DNA of 64,000 nt from Thermococcus zilligii AN1 (GTDB lineage Archaea > Methanobacteriota_B > Thermococci > Thermococcales > Thermococcaceae): NCBI RefSeq assembly GCF_000258515.1, contig NZ_AJLF01000003.1:1-64000 (forward strand), read 5' to 3'. Below, piece after piece: positions 8,774-16,611 of the stretch (position 1 is its first letter; the number at the start of each line of letters is the position of its first letter). The notes beneath the pieces are model-generated. The model did not search any database. It had not been told where the DNA came from and was given only the letters and a program-made list of their open reading frames with translations. The translations under genes and the position numbers were made by a program.

Positions 8774-9990
8774 TCACTAGAGGGCCACTTTTGCAATATT
8801 CGCAATATTAAATAAGTCCCAAAGTATCCCCCAACCCACCCCCACCCAACACCTTCAATCCCGACCCTCGGAATCAAAAGGTAGCTCAGCCCGAGAAACA
8901 GTACTGCCTTAGTCACGTTAATAGCCACGACCTCCTTCACCCTCTTCTGGATGTTGAGTACGGTCATCGAGAAGTTCACCGGGACGACAAAGAAACCACC
9001 TATAACCACCAGCCTGAGGAGTCCCAGTCCTCCAGCGTATCCTTCCCCGAAGAACCTCAGAACTAACCCGCCGAAGAGCCAGACAAAGACTACTGCAAGT
9101 GCCAGGTAAAGGTAGCTAAAGACCGCCGCCTTCTTCAGTGTTCTCCTCATGTCCTTCAGTCCGTGACTCCCCTCAACAAAGAATGAAGTGTTTATCGCGT
9201 TGGGGACGAAGAGGATCAAGTTCCCAACCGTCAATGCCATGTATAAATAGGCGGCCTCCTTCTCCCCGAGCATTGCTAAAACTATCGTCGGCATCAGATA
9301 GTTCGGTGCAGAATTTGCTATTCCCGCTATGTAATTCCCAAAAGAAAACTTAAACGCATCTTTGAGGAACTTGCGGTCAAGACGCGGCAGAACCTCCCCA
9401 ATGAATATTAAGGCGTAAATTAAACCAAGCAGAATGCCCAAACCAATGGATAAAATTATCCCCAGCGCCCCAAGGGCGGTAAAAAGGAAGAGAAAAATGA
9501 ACCTGGCCGAGAACAGGAGGTTCTGGAAGAAACTGTGCTCGGCCTTTCTTCTCGCTATGGCATAGGTTGAAAAAACATTGTAGGCAGTCCCCACGACTGA
9601 GAAAAGCACGAACGTCCCTAAGAACGCGGCTGACGACAAACCGCTGAAGGAGTCTGAGGTCATCATAAGCAGGCCATACCCTACGGAAAAAACCAGGCTG
9701 GCAATGGTGGTAACGAACAGTGCAGTTTCCATGGCCTTCTCGCGGTATTCCGGGTAGAAGCGGATGAGGGAGGAGCTCATGCCGAGCATGGAGAGCTGGA
9801 ATGTCAAATTCAGCGCTGAAACGACGGCTGAAGCTACGCCTACGTCTCCCTCAGGATAAAGTCTCGCGGCAATAACCCAGAAGATAAATCCTGCGAGCGC
9901 GGTCGTGAGCGAGGAGAGTGAGATGTAGATGGAGTTCCTGTAGAGCGGACTCCTTAGGTTTTTGAGCTCCCCTTTTATGGTTCCGAGCAT
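8770..9990 (-). CDS. Polysaccharide/lipid-linked oligosaccharide flippase (Wzx, MOP superfamily)
   Basis: 406 residues from ATG 9990 (GGAG 8 bases upstream; GTG 9999 is an alternative). About 12 membrane helices with the RfbX/Wzx-like N terminus ([36 protein letters not shown]). Flips lipid-linked glycan units across the membrane. Convergent with the acetyltransferase and directly downstream of a PIN-domain gene. GC content is back to normal here, so the flippase lies at the edge of the AT-rich island. Confidence 0.87.
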   Translation of the reverse strand: MLGTIKGELKNLRSPLYRNSIYISLSSLTTALAGFIFWVIAARLYPEGDVGVASAVVSALNLTFQLSMLGMSSSLIRFYPEYREKAMETALFVTTIASLVFSVGYGLLMMTSDSFSGLSSAAFLGTFVLFSVVGTAYNVFSTYAIARRKAEHSFFQNLLFSARFIFLFLFTALGALGIILSIGLGILLGLIYALIFIGEVLPRLDRKFLKDAFKFSFGNYIAGIANSAPNYLMPTIVLAMLGEKEAAYLYMALTVGNLILFVPNAINTSFFVEGSHGLKDMRRTLKKAAVFSYLYLALAVVFVWLFGGLVLRFFGEGYAGGLGLLRLVVIGGFFVVPVNFSMTVLNIQKRVKEVVAINVTKAVLFLGLSYLLIPRVGIEGVGWGWVGGYFGTYLILRILQKWPSSD

Positions 9991-9995
9991 CCGCT

Positions 9996-10532
9996 TCACT
10001 CCTTAGTCTCACTCCGGAGCGGTGTTTTAAAACTTTCACTCAACGGAGTTCTCTGTAGGAAGTTGCATTCGAGAGCCACTGAAATCCGCTTTTCTGGATC
10101 ACCAATAAGAGATGTCCCTTCACTCTCACAGGCATTGACAAAATCGCTATCACACGAAATTAGGTACCTCACGTTGTAAAACTTGCGGGTTGCGGGGATG
10201 AGCGCATCATTCGGCAGCAGGCCGTATTTTATCATGTACTCAACGGCAAGGGTTTCAACGGCCCTGTTTATTTCCAGCTCAATGAAAAGCCCGAAAAGTC
10301 CTGGGAAGTCCAAGAGTTCCTCACTCAGGTTTCTGATAATATCGGGGCTGTGTTTGAGTGTGTACGGGCGTTCACCTGTTAATGCCCTCAGGTAAACCAT
10401 AAGCGCCTCACTGAACACTATGCTGTTGGAATACAAAGCGTCGAACCTCTCTCTTATATCGAGGAGGTCAACATTGCCCTCCAGATGCTCGATTATCACG
10501 TTGGTATCCACAAAAGCCGTCAAAGGCCCCAT
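9996..10532 (-). CDS. PIN-domain ribonuclease (VapC-like toxin)
   Basis: 178 residues from ATG 10532 (a longer frame upstream overlaps the antitoxin-like frame and is not used). PIN motif AFVDTNVIIEHLEG with the first catalytic Asp, conserved Glu in VFSEALMVYL, then LLPNDALIPATRK and ISCDSDFVNACES with the last acidic residues. PIN proteins cleave RNA in an Mg2+-dependent way. A candidate but start-less antitoxin frame lies 17 bases upstream. The C-terminal 30 residues extend past the usual PIN fold. Confidence 0.8.
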   Translation of the reverse strand: MGPLTAFVDTNVIIEHLEGNVDLLDIRERFDALYSNSIVFSEALMVYLRALTGERPYTLKHSPDIIRNLSEELLDFPGLFGLFIELEINRAVETLAVEYMIKYGLLPNDALIPATRKFYNVRYLISCDSDFVNACESEGTSLIGDPEKRISVALECNFLQRTPLSESFKTPLRSETKE

Positions 10533-10548
10533 TCCTCTTCGACCTCTC

Positions 10549-10750
10549 TTAGGAGTTTTTAAGGTCCCTGCCCCTGAACTTTCCGTGGAGTTTCCGGGCA
10601 CTGTACTCTGCAATAACCTCCCTCTCAACGATCCGCTTCAACCGGTCAAGGTCAATCGTCTTCAGTATCTCGTCAGGGTGCCATGACCACCAGAGAGTAT
10701 AAGGGTCTTCATTACTAACACCAAGGATTTCATCTTGCTCGGGAGTTATA
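10549..10750 (-). pseudogene. VapB-like antitoxin frame lacking a usable start codon
   Basis: The minus strand reads EILKTIDLDRLKRIVEREVI and AEYSARKLHGKFRGRDLKNS before a TAA, a helical Lys/Arg-rich pattern like Thermococcales VapB antitoxins, in the place expected for the partner of the PIN gene. The frame is open back to a TGA near 10765 and contains no ATG or GTG; the only TTG would leave about 30 residues. A TATA-like TTTTATAA lies near 10747-10754. Either it starts at a rare codon, is frameshifted, or is a remnant. The family call is an inference. Confidence 0.4.
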
Positions 10751-10782
10751 AAAGAATTTTGGCAGATCTTGTCTCAGAGAAC

Positions 10783-11100
10783 TCATTGAAGCATAAGGTC
10801 TATGAATGCATCAATTTCTCCAGCCTCAAGGGGAATAATTTCTTGATCCTTCACATCCTGAACGTATACCTTCTTCCCCCTCTTCCAAACGAGCCAGAAT
10901 TCTACATCATAGTTACAAAACTTAACAGGGTAGATTTTCTTCGGTCTCCTATCAAAGAGCAAGAGGACTAAGAGGCGGTTACCTCTTAGAATAGCTACTG
11001 AATCCAGCACCTCGGCCCCAGCAATCTTGGCCTTTTCCTGGATGAAGAACCTGAGCTTCATCTTTTCGAGGATTTCCTCAGCCTCGTCAAGGTTCAGCAT
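10783..11100 (-). CDS. Hypothetical protein, 105 residues
   Basis: Starts at ATG 11100 with GGTGAT upstream (GTG 11112 is an alternative). The N-terminal helix LDEAEEILEKMKLRF is followed by beta-rich sequence (VAILRGNRLLVLLLF, YDVEFWLVWKRGKKVYVQD) and an acidic C terminus. I do not recognise the family. It lies in a run of toxin/antitoxin and regulator genes and may be transcribed with the PIN gene downstream. An AT-rich promoter region shared with the divergent AbrB gene lies at 11101-11211. Confidence 0.6.
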   Translation of the reverse strand: MLNLDEAEEILEKMKLRFFIQEKAKIAGAEVLDSVAILRGNRLLVLLLFDRRPKKIYPVKFCNYDVEFWLVWKRGKKVYVQDVKDQEIIPLEAGEIDAFIDLMLQ

Positions 11101-11211
11101 TTCAATCACCACATCATTTTTTGATGTAAAATCACATAAAATGATATTTAAAGTTTTTGGACACCCAAAAGAATATTAAAAACAAAATGGGGAGGTTGTT
11201 AGGGGGTTGAC

Positions 11212-11493
11212 ATGGAAGTTCTGGCGAAGTTTCACGTGATTGTCCACAAAATCGGCAGGATAATAATCCCCGCTGGCACGAGGAAGTTCTACGGCATAGA
11301 GCGCGGTGATTTCGTCGAGGTTAAGATACTGAAATATGAAAGCGATAAAAGACCAAAGGAGGGCACTTTTACGGCCCGTATTGGTGAACAGGGCTCTATA
11401 TTCATCCCCAAGCCCTTAAGAGAAGTTATGGAAATAAAACCCGGAGACGTTATAGAGGTTCTCCTGTTGTCGCATTACAAACCACAAAAGTGA
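11212..11493 (+). CDS. Tandem AbrB/MazE-type swapped-hairpin DNA-binding protein
   Basis: 93 residues. Two copies of the AbrB-like strand pattern in one chain: HVIVHKIGRIIIPAGTRKF at about residues 8-26 and IGEQGSIFIPKPLREVMEI at about 57-75, each followed by GD-V-EV. AbrB domains normally dimerise by swapping hairpins, so this chain could form a complete DNA-binding unit alone. Likely a transcription factor or antitoxin. ATG 11212 is preceded by GGGGGTTGAC. Divergent from the 10783-11100 gene. Confidence 0.72.
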   Translation: MEVLAKFHVIVHKIGRIIIPAGTRKFYGIERGDFVEVKILKYESDKRPKEGTFTARIGEQGSIFIPKPLREVMEIKPGDVIEVLLLSHYKPQK

Positions 11494-11575
11494 GTCTGGG
11501 TCTCGGTGCTTTTTAGTCAAATTTGTCTCAATGTTTCCGCTGCGCCATTGATTTGCTTTTCAAACCGCTGTCGCC

Positions 11576-11594
11576 CGCGTGAATTTTTCACGCG
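11576..11594. promoter_or_regulatory. Perfect 8-bp inverted repeat upstream of 11663 gene
   Basis: CGCGTGAA-TTT-TTCACGCG lies between the AbrB gene and the next gene, about 30 bases upstream of a TATA-like TTTTTAAAT at 11621-11629. It could be an operator or a weak terminator; the nearby AbrB-type protein is an obvious candidate binder. Confidence 0.5.
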
Positions 11595-11662
11595 ACTTTC
11601 CGCGTTCCCTTTGGCTAGGTTTTTAAATGATGAACTCTAACATCTAATTAGGTGATGAGGTC

Positions 11663-12427
11663 GTGGAGGAGGTCTTGTTAGATTTCAGGAAGTTGCTCAG
11701 ACTCCTCGCCAAATTGTACGGCGAGAATGAATTCGATACAAGAACTGTTGCAGAGGGCTTATCAGAGTATTTCTTCAAAGAAATCGATGATCCCAAGATC
11801 CTGATAAAGCTCATTGAGAGAGTGAGACCAAAGCTGATATCCAACGATCTCCGTAGGTTATATATGATGGGCCTCCTCAGGCGTCGGAAGGTTCAAAGGA
11901 CGTGTGAAAACGAGAGGGGAAAGAGATACAACTGTGGTTACAAGTACATGTACAGCATAAACAAGCAGGGGTGGAGCTACCTGAGACAGCTTATGGAGGA
12001 TGAAGAAAAACATTCCTCTCCATCCCTCACTGCTGATGACCTCAAAGAAATCTTGGAGGAGATGAGGTTTGGCATTATGAAACTTAACATGGTGACCGCC
12101 CCAGATACTTACGAAGCCAGAGGTATATGGAATTTTTACAGGAATGAGCTGAGGGAGAAATTCTCTTCTCCCGGGTTTAGGCGGTTCACCAGAAAAAGGG
12201 AGCTCTTTGAGAGGGAGGCGAGTTGCTGGATGAATATGTTCTACTTGGGGATGCAGGTATTTTCCCTCGAAAGGGAAATACAGCTGAAAGATTTGATGAT
12301 AGACTATCTTAAGAGGGAACTTGAAGCGTGTATGAAATTCAAGAGTGGGGCGTTTAGTGAGATTTTAGAAATGTCTAAAAACATTAAAACTCTTGGCCGG
12401 TCTAAGAATGAAGAACAAGGGGACTAA
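11663..12427 (+). CDS. Putative winged-helix regulator, 254 residues
   Basis: GTG start at 11663 preceded by GGTGATGAGG and a TATA-like box 35-40 bases upstream. The N-terminal 110 residues are helical with a wing-like segment (NDLRRLYMMGLLRRRKVQ, then YMYSINKQGWSYLRQLM), as in archaeal winged-helix regulators. Three Cys occur near residues 78, 88 and 180. The C-terminal half is charged helix (REIQLKDLMIDYLKRELEA) and may be a coiled coil for dimerisation. No family was recognised with certainty. The end overlaps the convergent epimerase gene by 4 bases. Confidence 0.55.
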   Translation: MEEVLLDFRKLLRLLAKLYGENEFDTRTVAEGLSEYFFKEIDDPKILIKLIERVRPKLISNDLRRLYMMGLLRRRKVQRTCENERGKRYNCGYKYMYSINKQGWSYLRQLMEDEEKHSSPSLTADDLKEILEEMRFGIMKLNMVTAPDTYEARGIWNFYRNELREKFSSPGFRRFTRKRELFEREASCWMNMFYLGMQVFSLEREIQLKDLMIDYLKRELEACMKFKSGAFSEILEMSKNIKTLGRSKNEEQGD

Positions 12428-13557
12428 ATGAACCGCGAGCTCCTGACCACCAGTTTGCCCCCGTCGTACATCCCCAGCAGGATTGAGGCGATTCTTTCTC
12501 CCGCCTTCCCATCGCCGAAGGGGTTCGGGGCGTTTGCCATCCGCCTGTAGAACTCTTCATCCTCTATGAGACGGTTCACGTACTCCAGCACTCTCCCTTT
12601 CTCCAGTCCCACGAGAACGTTTCCGCCTGCTTCGATGGTCTCTGGCCTCTCGGTGTTGTACCTTAACGTCAGGCAGGGCACGTTCAGGATTATTGACTCT
12701 TCCTGAACACCCCCCGAATCGGTCATAACGATCTTCGCGTTCTTCTGGAGCTTGAGAAAATCAAGGTAGCCGAGGGGCTTGGTCACAATTAGATCTTTTA
12801 TCTGCCCTACCCTTTCCCAGAGCCCGAAGGCTTTCAGCCTGTTCTCCGTTCTTGGGTGCATTGGATAGACTGCCGGCAGTGGGAGGGACTCGAGGATCCC
12901 GATCAGTTTTTCAAGATTCTCCCTGCTGTCGGTGTTCTCTGCCCTGTGGGCGGTTATTAATATATACCCCTTTGGCTTCAGCGAGAGCTCCTCCAGAATC
13001 CGGCTCTTTTGCTCGGCTATTTCTGAGTTCTGAAGGACGGCATCCACGATCGTGTTCCCGGTTACGTAAACGTTCTCGGTTATTCCTTCCCGCTCCAGGT
13101 TTCTCCTTGCTTCCTCCGTGGGGGGAAAGAGAACGTCACTTGCATGGTCGGTTAAAATTCTGTTTATTTCTTCGGGCATTGTCCGGTCAAAGCTCCTCAG
13201 GCCAGCCTCAACGTGCGCTGCCGGGATCCTGAGCTTTACGCTGGCCAGGGCACCCGCAAGGACCGTGTTCGTGTCGCCCTGAACTATTGTTACATCCGGT
13301 TTTTCGTCCATTAAAACCCTCTCTATTTTTATCATCGCCCTGCCTGTTTGTTCTGCCTGACTTCCCGAGCCAACTTCGAGATGGTAGTCTACCCTCTGGA
13401 GTTCCAGCTCCTCTAAAAATACGTTGCTCATCTCGTAATCGTAGTGCTGGCCGGTGTGGATTAGCAACGGCCTGATGCCTCCCTTCTCAAAGGCCCTCAC
13501 GACTGGTGAGAGCTTTATTATTTCAGGCCTAGTCCCGAAAACGATTGCAGGCTTCAT
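12424..13557 (-). CDS. wecB: UDP-N-acetylglucosamine 2-epimerase (non-hydrolysing)
   Basis: 377 residues. IVFGTRPEIIKLSPVVRAF at the N terminus, LIHTGQHYDYEMS, VQGDTNTVLAGALA, HVEAGLRSFDRTMPEEINR, ITAHRAENTDSRENL and TDSGGVQEESIILNVPCLTLR are all characteristic. Converts UDP-GlcNAc to UDP-ManNAc, the precursor of ManNAcA made by a UDP-sugar dehydrogenase such as the one at the window start. Single gene on this strand, close to but outside the AT-rich glycan island. Confidence 0.95.
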   Translation of the reverse strand: MKPAIVFGTRPEIIKLSPVVRAFEKGGIRPLLIHTGQHYDYEMSNVFLEELELQRVDYHLEVGSGSQAEQTGRAMIKIERVLMDEKPDVTIVQGDTNTVLAGALASVKLRIPAAHVEAGLRSFDRTMPEEINRILTDHASDVLFPPTEEARRNLEREGITENVYVTGNTIVDAVLQNSEIAEQKSRILEELSLKPKGYILITAHRAENTDSRENLEKLIGILESLPLPAVYPMHPRTENRLKAFGLWERVGQIKDLIVTKPLGYLDFLKLQKNAKIVMTDSGGVQEESIILNVPCLTLRYNTERPETIEAGGNVLVGLEKGRVLEYVNRLIEDEEFYRRMANAPNPFGDGKAGERIASILLGMYDGGKLVVRSSRFI

Positions 13558-13688
13558 CTCTTACCCCCAGAGAAATTGGGGGGAAGTATAAAAGTTTACT
13601 GTCCTCTTTTTGTTCTGGCTTGCTGGGTTCTACCAGCATCGTGCGAGATCAAAACGAACAAAAATAAGATAGTATAAGTCTCACCCAC

Positions 13689-14131
13689 TCACTCCTCGGT
13701 TGAATCTTTGAGAAATTCCTCCAGTTCCTGAAACTCCTCAAGAAGATAGAATGCATTAACCCCGTAGTTTTTGGCACTTTCGACCTGGAATTTGTCGTTT
13801 GAGACTAGGGCACTCCTCCGGGAGTGAGCTACACTTATGTAAAAAGAGTCTATTGCCCGACAGCCAGTTCGAAAGGCAATTTCGAAGGAGATCTCCCCGA
13901 GTCTGCATGTATCGACTGTGTCTATCTTCTCGACGAGAAGCTCATACAGGCTCATAGCCTCATCCTCGGGCATCCTTCTGACCAGTTGGCCGATGAGTTC
14001 TACTTTGAAAATATCTGGTTCAGCTATTGGAATCTTCAGCTCCTGGATAAGTCGAAAGAGATTTTAGGCAAGTTCAGTTCTTTTTTGTCGTATTCAAACA
14101 GGGCGTCGATGAACACTGAGGTATCAATCAC
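13689..14131 (-). pseudogene. Broken VapC-type PIN toxin
   Basis: The minus strand begins GTG 14131 with VIDTSVFIDALFEYDKK, the first PIN motif. The frame breaks at an A6 run (T6 at 14081-14086 on the plus strand); the next frame reads RTELA, then TAA, then NLFRLIQELKIPIAEPDIFK and VELIGQLVRRMPEDEA. It stays open to AIDSFYISVAHSRR and LVSNDKFQVESAKNYGV, the remaining PIN motifs. One frameshift and one nonsense codon thus separate the first catalytic Asp from the rest; an ATG at 13973 would give only the C-terminal half. The antitoxin partner immediately upstream is intact. Confidence 0.8.
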
Positions 14132-14133
14132 TA

Positions 14134-14313
14134 TTATCGCCGCTCCTCCAGGAACTCTTTGAGGGCATCTTTCTCAACTTTTCTGCTGAAGTTCTCGATG
14201 ATATCTGCTATTCCCATCTCAATGATAACTTTTCCACGGATCCCTTCTTTGAATCGGACATTCTTTACGGGCTTAAAGACTCCGTTCTTGTAAACGACCT
14301 CAATCTCCTCCAT
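14134..14313 (-). CDS. AF2212-like (DUF104) antitoxin
   Basis: 59 residues from ATG 14313. [19 protein letters not shown] with [13 protein letters not shown] is the typical N-terminal beta structure of this family; a helical tail ([20 protein letters not shown]) binds the toxin. The stop lies two bases before the start of the PIN gene, the usual toxin-antitoxin arrangement. In-frame sequence further upstream exists but lacks family resemblance. The partner toxin is a pseudogene, so this antitoxin is an orphan. Confidence 0.8.
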   Translation of the reverse strand: MEEIEVVYKNGVFKPVKNVRFKEGIRGKVIIEMGIADIIENFSRKVEKDALKEFLEERR

Positions 14314-14469
14314 ATTATCCACCGAAATATGATGGTAAAGGAAAGATATAACCTCTTCACTCCACGAACGGATTCTCGAAGCTCTAGGCGACCTCATAGA
14401 CTTCGGGCCCATATATTGTCGTAGAGAGACTTTGGTATGAACTTCAAGTTAAAATAAAAAGAAACCCCT

Positions 14470-15147
14470 TCAAACCTCAAGCTCCTCGCCCGGCTCGAGG
14501 ATGACCACTTCGGCCTTATTCCCTACCAGCCTCGTGAACTCCTCGGGATCCTGAGCAATCGGCGGCCAGGTGCTGTAGTGCATCGGCACGACCTTCCTTG
14601 GCTTGAGGAGCTCAACGGCCTTTGCCGCTTCCCTCGGCCCCATCGTGAAGTGCCCGCCTATCGGGAGCAAAGCCACGTCGATCGGCCCGTAGAGCTCGCT
14701 GAACAGGGCCATGTCCGAGAACACGAAGGTGTCCCCCGCGTGGTAGATCGTCCTTCCATCGAGCCTGACGATAAACCCGGAGGCGTTGCCTATACTGTGT
14801 ACCCCATCGCTGCTCGAGTGCCAGGCCGGAACCTGAATTATGCCAACGCCTTCAATCTCCGTCGGCCCGTAGTTCATTCCCACGGTCTCAACCTGCCCTT
14901 TGGCCTGCTTGCTGATGTAGTTGGCAACGTCGTACATTGCCACTACCTTAGCCCCCGTCCTCTTGGCTATCTCTATGGCATCGCCTATGTGGTCGCCGTG
15001 GGCGTGGGTGACCAGTATGAGGTCTGCCTCGAGCTCTTCTGGCCTGGCAGCCGCCTTCGGGTTGCCGCTCAGGAACGGGTCTATGAGGACCTTCTTGCTC
15101 CCCTCTATCAGGAAGGCAGCGTGGCCCAAAAAGCGCACCTTCACCAT
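14470..15147 (-). CDS. UPF0173 metallo-beta-lactamase-fold hydrolase
   Basis: 225 residues. The metal-binding motif THAHGDHIGD (about residues 47-56), IYHAGDTFVFSDM, and late histidines in LPIGGHFTMGP and VVPMHYSTWPP place it in the UPF0173 family of Zn-dependent hydrolases. The cellular substrate is not established. GGGTGT sits in front of ATG 15147. Divergent from the acdA promoter region; monocistronic. Confidence 0.88.
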   Translation of the reverse strand: MVKVRFLGHAAFLIEGSKKVLIDPFLSGNPKAAARPEELEADLILVTHAHGDHIGDAIEIAKRTGAKVVAMYDVANYISKQAKGQVETVGMNYGPTEIEGVGIIQVPAWHSSSDGVHSIGNASGFIVRLDGRTIYHAGDTFVFSDMALFSELYGPIDVALLPIGGHFTMGPREAAKAVELLKPRKVVPMHYSTWPPIAQDPEEFTRLVGNKAEVVILEPGEELEV

Positions 15148-15309
15148 CTTTACACCCCCAGGTTAAAATAACCCGGGCTTACTTAAAGCTTTCGATGACA
15201 GGTTAAGCTCGTTAGTGACTCAAAAGACCCAACAATGCCCTAAAATGCTCCGATGACCGTTTTGGGAAAGCTTATATACGATTCCGCCGAGGTTTAAACG
15301 GTGAGGTTG

Positions 15310-16611
15310 ATGAGTCTCGACTGTTTCTTCAGGCCAAGGGCGATAGCTGTCATCGGGGCATCCAACGACCCCCTCAAGCTCGGCTACGAGGTCTTCAAGA
15401 ACCTCAGGAAATACCGGGGCGGGAAGGTCTACCCGGTCAACGTCAAGGAGGAGGAAGTCCAGGGAGTCAGGGCCTACAGGAACGTTAAGGACATCCCTGA
15501 CGAGGTCGACCTGGCAATAATAGTCGTCCCGAAGAACTTCGTAAGGGGCACCGTAGTCGACTGCGGCGAGAAGGGCGTTAAGGGGGCGGTCATTATAACC
15601 GCCGGCTTCGGCGAGGTCGGCGAGGAAGGCAAGAAAGAGGAGCGCGAGCTGGTGGAGCTCGCTCATAAGTACGGCATGAGGCTTATTGGCCCGAACTGCG
15701 TCGGCGTAATGAACACCCTCAATGACATGAACGCGACGTTCATAATGGACGCCAAGAAGGGTGACATAGCCTTCGTCAGCCAGAGCGGTGCTCTCGGAGC
15801 AGGAATAGTCTACAAGACGGTGAAGGAGGGGATTGGCTTCTCCAAGTTCGTAAGCGTCGGCAACATGGCCGACCTCGACTTCGCGGAGCTTATGGAGTAT
15901 TTAGCGGAAACAGAGGAGGACAAGGCGATAGCCCTCTACATCGAGGGCATCAGGGACGGGAGGAAGTTCATTGAGGTTGCCAAGCGCGTTACCAAGAAGA
16001 AGCCGGTCATAGCCCTCAAGGCCGGGAGGAGCGAGAGCGGCGCTAAAGCGGCTTCAAGCCATACTGGCTCTTTGGCCGGGAGCTGGAAGATTTATGAAGC
16101 GGCGTTCAAGCAGAGCGGTGTTCTTATAGCTGAGACCATAGATGAGATGCTCAGCATGGCGAGAGCCTTTACACAGCCCCTCCCCAGGGGCAGGCGCGTT
16201 GCCATAATGACCAACGCCGGTGGCCCGGGGGTTCTGACCGCTGACCAGATTGACCGGCGCGGGCTCAGGCTTGCCGAGCTCGAGGAGAAAACCATAGAGG
16301 AACTCCGCTCCTTCCTCCCGCCGATGGCGGCGGTAAAGAACCCCGTTGACATGATAGCCTCCGCGAGAGGAGAGGACTACTACAGGACAGCCCGGGCCCT
16401 GTTGCTGGACAAGAACGTTGACATGCTCATAAGCATCTGCGTTGTTCCAACGTTCGCTGGCATGACGCCAACGGAGCACGCCGAGGGGGTAATCAGGGCG
16501 GTCAGGGAGGTAAACAACGGGAAGCCCGTTCTCGGCCTCTTCATGGCAGGTTACGTCAGTGAGAAGGCCAAGGAAATCCTCGAAGCCCACCAACGAGAAG
16601 GTTGCCTTTGA
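15310..16611 (+). CDS. ADP-forming acyl-CoA synthetase alpha subunit, truncated C terminus
   Basis: 433 residues from ATG 15310 (GGTGAGG upstream, TATA TTATATA near 15270). CoA-binding domain IAVIGASNDPLKLGYEVF, the phosphohistidine region SSHTGSLAGSW (about residue 245), and TNAGGPGVLTADQIDRRGL. The alpha/beta enzyme makes ATP from acyl-CoA, ADP and phosphate; next to iorAB it would act on aryl-acetyl-CoAs. Intact members are about 455-465 residues; this one is normal up to [14 protein letters not shown] and then ends in QREGCL because the sequence jumps into the iorA gene. Roughly 25-30 C-terminal residues are lost; whether it still works is unknown. Confidence 0.85.
   Translation: MSLDCFFRPRAIAVIGASNDPLKLGYEVFKNLRKYRGGKVYPVNVKEEEVQGVRAYRNVKDIPDEVDLAIIVVPKNFVRGTVVDCGEKGVKGAVIITAGFGEVGEEGKKEERELVELAHKYGMRLIGPNCVGVMNTLNDMNATFIMDAKKGDIAFVSQSGALGAGIVYKTVKEGIGFSKFVSVGNMADLDFAELMEYLAETEEDKAIALYIEGIRDGRKFIEVAKRVTKKKPVIALKAGRSESGAKAASSHTGSLAGSWKIYEAAFKQSGVLIAETIDEMLSMARAFTQPLPRGRRVAIMTNAGGPGVLTADQIDRRGLRLAELEEKTIEELRSFLPPMAAVKNPVDMIASARGEDYYRTARALLLDKNVDMLISICVVPTFAGMTPTEHAEGVIRAVREVNNGKPVLGLFMAGYVSEKAKEILEAHQREGCL

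Noticed and set aside
14578-15171. A 197-codon plus-strand frame
   Set aside because: Antisense to the metallo-hydrolase with all metal motifs in the other strand.
15215-15265. Two CGATGAC words resembling C boxes upstream of acdA
   Set aside because: They do not match RTGATGA and no CTGA boxes are placed correctly.
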